Assembly: GCA_021151665.1 (NCBI GenBank)
Contig: JAGKWW010000007.1
Span: 1 to 64,000 of the forward strand
DNA from: Flavobacteriaceae bacterium
Lineage (GTDB): Bacteria; Bacteroidota; Bacteroidia; Flavobacteriales; Flavobacteriaceae
Reading direction: 5' to 3'
DNA length: 64,000 nucleotides
The stretch's first letter is position 1. The number at the start of each line of letters is the position of its first letter. This document shows, piece after piece, positions 57,441 through 64,000 of the stretch. The notes under the pieces are model-generated. The model worked only from the letters and a program-made list of their open reading frames with translations. It had not been told where the DNA came from and ran no database searches. The position numbers and the translations under genes were made by a program.

Positions 57441-58677
57441 ATGACTTGGGCAGAAGTTTATTCGCCAGTTTTCCGATGGTGAGCCCCTGCACTATGATCG
57501 AAAATACGACGACAAAATAAGTGATCGCAATAATCGTCTTTTTATAGGGGCCTTCGTTTACCGATAGTGCGAGGGCTATTGAAACCCCGCCACGAAGGCC
57601 ACCCCACACCAGTATTTTTATAGTGCTCGGCGAAAATTTCTCCCTGAATTTAATAAGTTTCGTTGGCAGCCAGATGGATATAAACCGGGCAAGAAGCACG
57701 ATGCCCACACTTGCCATCCCGGCCTTCCAATATAAATTTAGGTCTTTTATCAGCAGCAGGTTGAAACCGATAAAGAGGAAAAGTATCGCGTTAAAGATCT
57801 CGTCATTTAGTTCCCAGAATTTATCAAGGTAATCTTTGGTAGTGGGAGACATGGCCCATCTTCTTTTAAAGTTACCGATGAGCAACCCGGCAAATACCAT
57901 TGTCAGCGGCCCTGATACATGCAATGCCGAGGCGATAAGCGAACCGCCCATTACTACTGATAGTGTTATCAACACCGATACCTTGTAATCGTCAATTTTA
58001 CGCATCGCTTTTGAAGCGGTTATACCAAGGGCAACGCCAAGCAGGAAGCCCCCGCCGGCTTCTTTAACTAACAGCCAAAGTATATGGGCTATTGTCAGCT
58101 CTTCAGATTTTCCCTGAGCCAGTTGAAGGATCACGGCAAAAACCACTACCGCAACGCCATCGTTAAAAAGCGATTCGCCCGCAATCTTGGTTTCCAGTGA
58201 TTTTTTTACCTGTGCGCCTTTCAGTATGCTGAGAACTGCCACCGGGTCTGTCGGCGAAATCAGCGCCCCGAATAGCAGGCAGTAGATATATGGAATCTCG
58301 AGGCTGGGCATGGGTATAAAATAGACCAGTGTGCCTACCACAAACGTTGAGATGATAACACTTACCGTCGAGAACACCATTACGGGGCCACGCTGCTCCC
58401 TAAGGTCTTTCAGGTTTACATGGATAGCACCGGCAAAGAGCAGGAAATTCAGCATTACGCCCATTAAGAGCTCTGTAAAGTCGAACCTTGCTAAAAGCGT
58501 GGAAACCCGGTGAAGCGTATTCGGAAATACATTACCGAACACTACCAGGAATATGGATACTGCCATAGCAAGAACCATTACCCCGATAGTAGAGGGCAGT
58601 TTTAAAAACCGCAGGTTGAAGTAGGCGAAAAATGAAGCGAGGACGATAAGTACAGACAGCGAATAATATAATTCCAT
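57439..58677 (-). CDS. Cation/proton antiporter (NhaP/CPA1 type)
   Basis: A 412-aa membrane protein with 11-12 helices. Ion-site helix SPTDPVAVLSILKGAQ (ND/TD-type motif) and FNDGVAVVVFAV are present, as is the RGGVSIALALS segment near the end that is typical of CPA1 antiporters. It exchanges Na+ or K+ for H+ and helps pH and salt homeostasis. No C-terminal soluble domain is present. It is a single gene convergent with the FAD oxidase, with a repeat-free gap. Confidence 0.92.
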   Translation of the reverse strand: MELYYSLSVLIVLASFFAYFNLRFLKLPSTIGVMVLAMAVSIFLVVFGNVFPNTLHRVSTLLARFDFTELLMGVMLNFLLFAGAIHVNLKDLREQRGPVMVFSTVSVIISTFVVGTLVYFIPMPSLEIPYIYCLLFGALISPTDPVAVLSILKGAQVKKSLETKIAGESLFNDGVAVVVFAVILQLAQGKSEELTIAHILWLLVKEAGGGFLLGVALGITASKAMRKIDDYKVSVLITLSVVMGGSLIASALHVSGPLTMVFAGLLIGNFKRRWAMSPTTKDYLDKFWELNDEIFNAILFLFIGFNLLLIKDLNLYWKAGMASVGIVLLARFISIWLPTKLIKFREKFSPSTIKILVWGGLRGGVSIALALSVNEGPYKKTIIAITYFVVVFSIIVQGLTIGKLANKLLPKS

Positions 58678-58748
58678 AGGCGTATAAGTAAAAGGTAGTC
58701 AGAAGAAGTAAAGGCTTGACTTAAAAGTCGGCAGTACGATGTATAGGT

Positions 58749-59324
58749 TTACATTTTAGCCCCTATTCCGGTGAGAGCTTCCTGTGGAACCAGCGATTTG
58801 ATCAGTATGCCGCCGTCATTGTTTACAAATACCCAGTGCCCGTTCGTAGCGGTAGAAAACACGGCAACCATTTCAATATTTTTACCTATAGTGGCTGTTC
58901 TGGTTGCTGTATCTATAGTAACATTTTCGGTATCCATGCTCGATTTCAGGATGTTTATCATTTCCTCCTTTTTTTGGGGCGGTAAGGGCTTTTCGAATGT
59001 CATCTCAGTTATCATATCATAATTCACGCGCGCATAGCTCGCACCGGCTATGGTAAAGATCTCGCTGAATTTAAAATTCGGAGCTACATCTTTAATTTTT
59101 ACCGTATAGTTGGGGCCCTTCATCATTGTACGCATGGCCTCGAGCATCTGTTCTTTGGTCGCATATTGAAATATACCCGGATGCGTGTAATCCAGGAGCT
59201 TTTCATACTGGTTGGTCTTGGTAAGCATCAGCAGGTCGGCGGCCTGGGTTTCCAGTGATTTTTTATCCTGGGCGGCAGCGGTAAGGGCAAACAGCAAAAG
59301 CAGTGTAAGTAAGATGTTTTTCAT
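58749..59324 (-). CDS. Hypothetical exported protein
   Basis: A 191-aa protein with a signal peptide (MKNILLTLLLLFALTAAAQD). The mature part begins with an alpha-helical segment SLETQAADLLMLTKTNQYEKLLDYTHPGIF, continues with NTF2/SnoaL-like beta features (YTVKIKDVAPNFKFSEIFTIAGASYARVNY), and ends in MVAVFSTATNGHWVFVNNDGG, the typical last strand of such folds. It is upstream of secA in the same direction but separated by a terminator. Function unknown. Confidence 0.65.
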   Translation of the reverse strand: MKNILLTLLLLFALTAAAQDKKSLETQAADLLMLTKTNQYEKLLDYTHPGIFQYATKEQMLEAMRTMMKGPNYTVKIKDVAPNFKFSEIFTIAGASYARVNYDMITEMTFEKPLPPQKKEEMINILKSSMDTENVTIDTATRTATIGKNIEMVAVFSTATNGHWVFVNNDGGILIKSLVPQEALTGIGAKM

Positions 59325-59333
59325 AGTAAAAAT

Positions 59334-59359
59334 AAAGCCTCCTTTTTAGAGGAGGCTTT
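59334..59359 (-). terminator. Terminator of secA
   Basis: AAAGCCTCC and GGAGGCTTT form a 9-bp perfect stem with an 8-nt loop, followed on the minus strand by TTTATTTTTA, 13 bp after the secA stop. Confidence 0.85.
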
Positions 59360-59371
59360 TGGTATTTATCA

Positions 59372-62300
59372 TTAAACGATGATCCATTCTCCCGTAGCCA
59401 GCAGGCCTTCGGCTTTCTTGAATTTCATGGTCTCGGTCTTACCGCTCATAACATGCTTCACGGTTACCGTATCATTACGATTGATCTTAGGGGCATCCCT
59501 CACTACAGTTTCGGCTACAGGCTGGCGCTGCTGCTGATGTTGCATGGCGGCTTCGCGGGCGCGGGCGGCCATTTCATCTGTATTCAGCACCTCGTCTTTA
59601 TGTTCGGTATAGTCTTCCTGCTCTACTTCATGTGCTTCCTGTATATTGTTCGGGTTGTGCGAAGGCAGGTCGCCTTTAAACAGGAATGATATCACATCGC
59701 GGTTGATGCCGTCAAGGGTTTTCTTGAACAGGTTAAATGCCTCAAATTTATAGATAAGCAGCGGGTCTTTCTGCTCGTGCACGGCAAGCTGCACCGATTG
59801 CTTAAGCTCATCCATCTTGCGAAGGTGCTTTTTCCAGGCCTCATCTACAATGGCAAGCGTAATGTTCTTTTCAAAATCAGTTACCAGCGAGCGGCCTTCA
59901 GTCTGGTAAGCCTTCTCAAGGTCGGTTACCACGTTAAGGGTTTTTATGCCATCGGTAAACGGAACAACAATGCGCTCATACTGGCCGTTGTTGTTTTCGT
60001 ATACATTCTTGATAACAGGGAAAGCCTCGTGTGCGTCGCGCTCGTTTTTGGCAAGGTATGCAGCCATTACTTCATCATAAACGCGGCTTGAAAGCTCTCT
60101 CCCGCCCAACTTTGAAAAGTCAGACTCAGATACCGGCGAACTTACAGAGAAGTAGCGGATCAGTTCAAACTCAAAGTTTTTATAGTCATGCGATTGCTTA
60201 TTGGCCTCTACAATGCTTTCTACTGTATCATACATCATGTTGGCAAGGTCTACCTTAAGGCGCTCGCCGTGCAATGCGTGCTTGCGGCGCTTGTATACCA
60301 CCTCGCGCTGCGCATTCATTACGTCATCATATTCAAGCAGCCTCTTACGCACGCCAAAGTTATTTTCTTCCACTTTTTTCTGAGCGCGTTCTATAGAGGT
60401 GGTCATCATTTTGTGCTGTATCACTTCGCCTTCCTTCATGCCCAGGCGGTCCATAATCTTGGCTACCCTTTCAGATCCGAAAAGGCGCATCAGGTTATCT
60501 TCCAGCGATACATAGAACTGTGAGCTTCCCGGGTCACCCTGGCGTCCGGCGCGTCCGCGCAGCTGGCGGTCTACGCGGCGTGAATCATGGCGCTCTGTAC
60601 CAATAATTGCAAGCCCGCCTTTTTCTTTCACTTCCGGCGTAAGCTTAATGTCGGTACCACGTCCTGCCATGTTAGTAGCAATGGTTACCACGCCCGGCTT
60701 GCCTGCCTCGGCTACGATGTCTGCTTCTTTTTTGTGAAGCTTTGCGTTCAGTACGTTATGAGGGATGTTCCTCATCTTGAGCATACGGCTTAGCAATTCT
60801 GATATTTCTACCGAGGTAGTACCGATAAGCACCGGCCTTCCGGCTTCAGATAGCTGTGTTACGTCTTCTATTACCGCATTGAACTTTTCGCGCATGGTGC
60901 GGTAAATAAGGTCGTTATGGTCTTTGCGGGAAATAGGCCTGTTGGTTGGTATCTCTACCACATCGAGCTTATAGATCTCCCAGAATTCACCGGCCTCGGT
61001 TACAGCAGTACCAGTCATACCGGCAAGCTTGCTGTACATCCTGAAGTAGTTTTGCAAAGTAATGGTAGCAAAGGTTTGCGTAGCGGCCTCGATCTTTACA
61101 TTCTCTTTAGCCTCGATAGCCTGGTGAAGGCCATCGCTGTAACGCCTTCCATCCATGATACGGCCTGTCTGCTCATCTACGATCATGATCTTGTTATCCA
61201 TGATCACGTATTCTACATCCTTTTCAAAAAGGGTATAGGCTTTTAGCAGTTGCGTAAGGGTATGGATGCGCTCGCTCTTAACCGAGAAGTCGCGGTATAG
61301 CTCTTCACGGCGCTCGGCCTCTTCTTCTTTGTCAAGGTTTTGCTTTTCGATATTAGCAATCTCTGTCCCGATATCCGGAAGCACAAAGAAATCACGGTCG
61401 GTATCCTGCGAAAGGAATTTGATACCATTATCCGTAAGCTCTACCTGGTTATTTTTTTCTTCTATTACAAAATACAAAGCCTCGTCAACCTTCGGCATTT
61501 CGCGGTTGTTGTCGGCCATGTAATGGTTTTCTGTTTTTTGCAGCAGCTGCTTTACGCCTTCCTCGCTAAGGAATTTGATAAGGGCCTTGTTCTTTGGCAA
61601 TCCGCGGTGCACCCTTAGCAAAAGGAAACCGCCTTCTTTAGTGTTGCCCTCGCGAATCAGTTTTTTGGCTTCTGCCAATACACCGTTCAGCAAGGTGCGC
61701 TGAAGGTTTACCAGGTTATCTACCTTGGGCTTAAGCTCATTGAACTCGTGGCGGTCGCCCTGTGGCACCGGTCCTGAGATAATAAGCGGCGTACGGGCAT
61801 CATCTACAAGTACCGAGTCAACCTCATCCACAATCGCAAAGTTATGCTTGCGTTGTACAAGGTCGTCCGGCGTGTGTGCCATGTTATCCCTTAGGTAGTC
61901 AAAACCGAACTCGTTATTGGTTCCGTAGGTAATGTCGGCCAGATAGGCTTTCCTTCTTCCGGGAGAGTTAGGCTGGTGGTTATCGATGCAGTCTACGGTA
62001 AGACCGTGGAATTCAAAAAGCGGCGCTTTCCAGGTGCTGTCGCGTCGGGCCAGGTAGTCATTCACGGTTACAAGGTGCACACCGTTTCCGGTAAGTGCGT
62101 TCAGGTAGAGCGGGAGGGTAGCCACAAGGGTTTTACCTTCACCGGTCTGCATCTCGGCAATTTTACCTTCATGTAGTACAACGCCACCTATCAGCTGAAC
62201 ATCGTAATGAATCATGTCCCATGTTATCTCTTTGCCTGCGGCATTCCATGAGTTAGCCCACGTAGAGGTATCGCCATTAATCGTTATATACGGCTTGGTA

Positions 62301-62725
62301 GCCGATAGCTCCCTGTCGGTTGCGGTAGCGGTAACGGTGATAGATGTATTTTCCTTGAAGCGGCGGGCGGTTTCTTTCACTACGGCAAAGGCTTCGGGAA
62401 GGATATCCATAAGCACTTTTTCCGAAATTTCATAAGCCTCTTTTTCAAGTGCATCGATAGAGGCATAGATATCTTCGCGGGCATCAATGTCCTGAAGCGT
62501 TTCTACCTCCTGCATATAAGAAGCGATCTTCGCATCTTTATCGGCCCTCGCCTCGCGTATCTTTTCCTTAAAATATATCGTCTTGGCACGCAGCTCGTCA
62601 TGAGAGAGCTTCCCGAAGGACTCCTCATACGACCTGATCTTATTGATCAGCGGCTGTATGGCCTTTATGTCCTTTTGCGACTTATCGCCCACAAAGGCTT
62701 TTAAAATTGTGTTTAGTAAACTCAT
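59372..62725 (-). CDS. secA: Preprotein translocase ATPase SecA
   Basis: A 1117-aa motor of the Sec export system, which drives unfolded preproteins through SecYEG. Walker A TGEGKT (194-199), DEVDSVLVDDARTPLIISG, the second nucleotide domain with MAGRGTDIKL and GRAGRQGDPG, and the helical scaffold and wing domains are all present. It is longer than the 900-aa proteobacterial form because of insertions in the preprotein-crosslinking area (about 340-430) and elsewhere, typical of Bacteroidota. The C-terminus has no Cys zinc motif and ends in a beta segment. A -7 element precedes it. Confidence 0.97.
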   Translation of the reverse strand: MSLLNTILKAFVGDKSQKDIKAIQPLINKIRSYEESFGKLSHDELRAKTIYFKEKIREARADKDAKIASYMQEVETLQDIDAREDIYASIDALEKEAYEISEKVLMDILPEAFAVVKETARRFKENTSITVTATATDRELSATKPYITINGDTSTWANSWNAAGKEITWDMIHYDVQLIGGVVLHEGKIAEMQTGEGKTLVATLPLYLNALTGNGVHLVTVNDYLARRDSTWKAPLFEFHGLTVDCIDNHQPNSPGRRKAYLADITYGTNNEFGFDYLRDNMAHTPDDLVQRKHNFAIVDEVDSVLVDDARTPLIISGPVPQGDRHEFNELKPKVDNLVNLQRTLLNGVLAEAKKLIREGNTKEGGFLLLRVHRGLPKNKALIKFLSEEGVKQLLQKTENHYMADNNREMPKVDEALYFVIEEKNNQVELTDNGIKFLSQDTDRDFFVLPDIGTEIANIEKQNLDKEEEAERREELYRDFSVKSERIHTLTQLLKAYTLFEKDVEYVIMDNKIMIVDEQTGRIMDGRRYSDGLHQAIEAKENVKIEAATQTFATITLQNYFRMYSKLAGMTGTAVTEAGEFWEIYKLDVVEIPTNRPISRKDHNDLIYRTMREKFNAVIEDVTQLSEAGRPVLIGTTSVEISELLSRMLKMRNIPHNVLNAKLHKKEADIVAEAGKPGVVTIATNMAGRGTDIKLTPEVKEKGGLAIIGTERHDSRRVDRQLRGRAGRQGDPGSSQFYVSLEDNLMRLFGSERVAKIMDRLGMKEGEVIQHKMMTTSIERAQKKVEENNFGVRKRLLEYDDVMNAQREVVYKRRKHALHGERLKVDLANMMYDTVESIVEANKQSHDYKNFEFELIRYFSVSSPVSESDFSKLGGRELSSRVYDEVMAAYLAKNERDAHEAFPVIKNVYENNNGQYERIVVPFTDGIKTLNVVTDLEKAYQTEGRSLVTDFEKNITLAIVDEAWKKHLRKMDELKQSVQLAVHEQKDPLLIYKFEAFNLFKKTLDGINRDVISFLFKGDLPSHNPNNIQEAHEVEQEDYTEHKDEVLNTDEMAARAREAAMQHQQQRQPVAETVVRDAPKINRNDTVTVKHVMSGKTETMKFKKAEGLLATGEWIIV

Positions 62726-62764
62726 TACTTTATATAATTACTTGTATTTATTCAAAATAAGGGA

Positions 62765-62772
62765 CAAATTTA
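62765..62772 (-). promoter_or_regulatory. Predicted -7 promoter element of secA
   Basis: Minus-strand TAAATTTG is a perfect TAnnTTTG match, 39 bp before the secA ATG. Confidence 0.45.
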
Positions 62773-62779
62773 ACCAAAA

Positions 62780-62805
62780 AAAAAGCCTCCTGAAAGAGAC
62801 TTTTT
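62780..62805 (-). terminator. Terminator of the DUF2795 gene
   Basis: AAAAAGTCTC and GAGGCTTTTT pair on the minus strand (one G-U) around TTTCAG and are followed by more T, 21 bp after the stop codon of the DUF2795 gene. Confidence 0.75.
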
Positions 62806-62826
62806 GCGATTACGCTTTATTTTTTG

Positions 62827-63048
62827 CTAGTATTCATCCTCATTCCAAAGATAATCTTCGTCTGTCGGATAATCGGGCCATATTTCTTCCATTGATTCAT
62901 AGATTTCGCCTTCATCTTCAATAGACTGAAGGTTTTCTACCACTTCAAGAGGGGCTCCTGTACGGATGGCATAGTCTATAAGCTCATCTTTTGTCGCCGG
63001 CCACGGGGCATCACTTAAATAGGATGCCAGTTCGAGTGTCCAATACAT
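62827..63048 (-). CDS. DUF2795 family protein
   Basis: A 73-aa acidic protein. The N-terminal part WTLELASYLSDAPWPATKDELIDYAIRTGAPLEVVENLQSI is the DUF2795 signature (a small helical fold), and the tail is strongly acidic with aromatic residues (IWPDYPTDEDYLWNEDEY). In other bacteria this fold is linked to gas-vesicle or photosystem clusters, but here it stands alone. Function unknown. Confidence 0.88.
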   Translation of the reverse strand: MYWTLELASYLSDAPWPATKDELIDYAIRTGAPLEVVENLQSIEDEGEIYESMEEIWPDYPTDEDYLWNEDEY

Positions 63049-63071
63049 CTTCTAAACGATTTAAGTTTATG

Positions 63072-63101
63072 CAAAAATAAATTTTCTGTCGAAAAAGTCA
63101 A
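63072..63101 (-). promoter_or_regulatory. Predicted promoter of the DUF2795 gene
   Basis: Minus strand TTG (63099-63101) is 19 nt from TATTTTTG (63072-63079), the textbook spacing for Bacteroidota. The ATG is at 63048. Confidence 0.65.
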
Positions 63102-63208
63102 GTAAAAACTTGTTTATTTTATTAAAAAAGTTAAAGAACGTGGTTGGGCCTGAATTTCAGGTAAAACGTTGTGACGAATATTCCTAAATCAACGCCCGGC
63201 CACCGGTA

Positions 63209-63781
63209 TCAGTACTTTTCAGGTATCCATTTTACCTCGTCGGCCTTAAGGTCTTTGGACAACTTTCGTGCCAACACAAAAAGGTAGTCAGAAAGTCGGT
63301 TCAGGTAGGCCAAAACCATCGGATCTGTAGGTTCGAGCTCATGTAAATGTACCGCAAGCCGCTCTGCCCTGCGGCAAACACACCTTGCAATGTGACAATA
63401 TGACACCGTAGTATGCCCGCCCGGAAGCACAAAATGCGTCATTGGGGGTAGCGCGGCATCCATTGCGTCTATCTCATCTTCAAGTAATTGAATGTCAGAT
63501 TCTGAAATTTTAGGAATATTCAGCCGTTCCTGCCCATTTTTCAGAATCGCTTTTTCAGGGTCGGTTGCCAATATGGCACCGGCGGTAAACAGCCGGTCTT
63601 GTATGCGTTCCAGCGTTTTCTTATACATGGGATCGATCTGCTGGTCGCGGATAAGTCCGATATGCGAATTAAGCTCGTCAACGGTTCCGTAGCTTTCTAT
63701 ACGGATGTGGTGCTTGGGCACACGGGTTCCGCCAAATAATGCAGTTGTGCCCTTGTCGCCGGTTTTGGTGTATACTTTCAT
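63209..63781 (-). CDS. ATP:cob(I)alamin adenosyltransferase (PduO type)
   Basis: A 190-aa enzyme that makes adenosylcobalamin from cob(I)alamin and ATP. The N-terminal signature KVYTKTGDKGTTALFGGTRVPKHH is intact, as are TVDELNSHIGLIRDQ and CRRAERLAVHL, with the conserved Arg and Glu that hold ATP. Length is normal. With MeaB at 52044-53141 it points to an adenosylcobalamin-dependent mutase elsewhere in the genome. Upstream of it lies a 15-bp inverted repeat. Confidence 0.95.
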   Translation of the reverse strand: MKVYTKTGDKGTTALFGGTRVPKHHIRIESYGTVDELNSHIGLIRDQQIDPMYKKTLERIQDRLFTAGAILATDPEKAILKNGQERLNIPKISESDIQLLEDEIDAMDAALPPMTHFVLPGGHTTVSYCHIARCVCRRAERLAVHLHELEPTDPMVLAYLNRLSDYLFVLARKLSKDLKADEVKWIPEKY

Positions 63782-63801
63782 TTGAAGCTGCTAAGCTCCT
63801 G

Positions 63802-63839
63802 AGCTTCTAAGCCACTTAGGGCTTAGTGGCTTAGAAGCT
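63802..63839. repeat. 15-bp perfect inverted repeat between two genes
   Basis: AGCTTCTAAGCCACT (63802-63816) and AGTGGCTTAGAAGCT (63825-63839) form a perfect 15-bp stem with an 8-nt loop. It overlaps the last five codons of the upstream ATPase gene and precedes the adenosyltransferase ATG by about 20 bp. No T-run follows. The same stretch also contains AAGCTGCTAAGCTCCTGAGC-like repeated words. Confidence 0.75.
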
Positions 63840-64000
63840 GTTTTATTGGATTTGGATTTATGTTGTCACTTTCTATAAGCCCGTCGCGCAGGCGTATCAC
63901 TCGGTGGGCGTGGGCAGCGATATCTTCTTCGTGGGTAACCAGGATCACGGTGTTGCCGTTGGAATGTATCTCTCCAAAAAGGTTCATGATCTCTATTGAT
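63823..64000 (-). CDS. C-terminal part of an ABC transporter ATPase (MacB/LolD-like)
   Basis: The last 58 codons of a gene that continues beyond the window. The segment NLFGEIHSNGNTVILVTHEE, then DIAAHAHRVIRLRDGLIESD holds the H-loop (VTHEED) and the typical end of MacB/LolD-type ATPases. The stop codon TAA lies at 63823-63825, inside a 15-bp inverted repeat. It is the first gene of the minus-strand group with the adenosyltransferase, 41 bp downstream. Confidence 0.88.
   Translation of the reverse strand, partial: SIEIMNLFGEIHSNGNTVILVTHEEDIAAHAHRVIRLRDGLIESDNINPNPIKQLLSH

Noticed and set aside
63802..63839. Rho-independent terminator of the ATPase gene
   Set aside because: The hairpin is strong but is not followed by a T-run on either strand.

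Overview
The window is chromosomal DNA of a flavobacterium (Bacteroidota, Flavobacteriaceae, most likely Flavobacterium or a close relative). The signs are a C-terminal type IX secretion (T9SS) sorting domain, promoters of the Bacteroidota type (TAnnTTTG at -7, sometimes TTTG or TTG about 19-21 nt upstream), almost no Shine-Dalgarno sites, GIN-domain/PspC proteins, a SecA of about 1117 aa, and a DnaJ with only two of the four usual zinc motifs. No rRNA, tRNA, CRISPR array, prophage or intact insertion sequence was seen. Gene density is high, and most of the window is core genome with small lineage-specific genes in between.

Layout. 1-5 kb: a T9SS-exported GEVED protein, two tandem membrane paralogs and an HtrA/Deg protease. 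4.9-8.6 kb: dapF, a GNAT acetyltransferase, mltG and a lysozyme-like secreted protein, mostly cell-wall functions. 8.7-16 kb: an RsmI-like methyltransferase, a low-molecular-weight phosphatase, dnaA, a YbgC thioesterase, a YigZ protein, an overlapping pair of a GntA-like (YqcI/YcgG) N-hydroxylase homologue and a DUF1989 protein, a HAD hydrolase and ribD. 16-20 kb: GNAT, prmC, a MacB-type permease and hisS. 20-26 kb: small orphan genes, a Nudix hydrolase, a TPR-AraC regulator and a candidate structured small RNA. 26-32 kb: an envelope-stress-like cluster of three GIN-domain (DUF2807) proteins, a PspC protein, a PadR regulator and a DUF4870 protein. 32-40 kb: TIGR01777 epimerase, grpE-dnaJ, a NatAB-like ABC exporter, an NtrC-like response regulator with no DNA-binding domain, and a one-lobed degenerate DEAD-box protein. 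40-47 kb: an ABC-F ATPase and an ECF sigma factor overlapping a 979-aa membrane protein that joins an anti-sigma-like N-terminus, a carboxypeptidase-regulatory-like domain, a TonB-plug-like domain and a von Willebrand A domain. 47-64 kb: PPK2, a MATE exporter, MeaB, an Rrf2 regulator with two matching 19-bp palindromes, a frameshifted AEC permease, DoxX, an FAD-linked oxidase, a cation/proton antiporter, secA, a DUF2795 protein, a cob(I)alamin adenosyltransferase and the end of a MacB/LolD-type ATPase.

How genes work together. dapF-GNAT-mltG overlap and form one transcription unit. The sigma factor and the vWA/plug protein overlap by 17 bp and probably form a sigma/anti-sigma pair. grpE-dnaJ follow a near-consensus promoter. 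MeaB and the adenosyltransferase both serve B12-dependent methylmalonyl-CoA mutase, whose subunits are not in this window. The Rrf2 regulator probably represses itself and the adjacent NAD(P)-binding oxidoreductase through the two palindromes.

The best leads for something undescribed are the GntA-like/DUF1989 pair (12.6-13.8 kb), the structured ncRNA candidate (23.15-23.30 kb), a second hairpin-rich intergenic unit (57.35-57.44 kb), the sigma/vWA-plug fusion, the two-site Rrf2 circuit, and a series of intergenic islands built of short imperfect repeated words.
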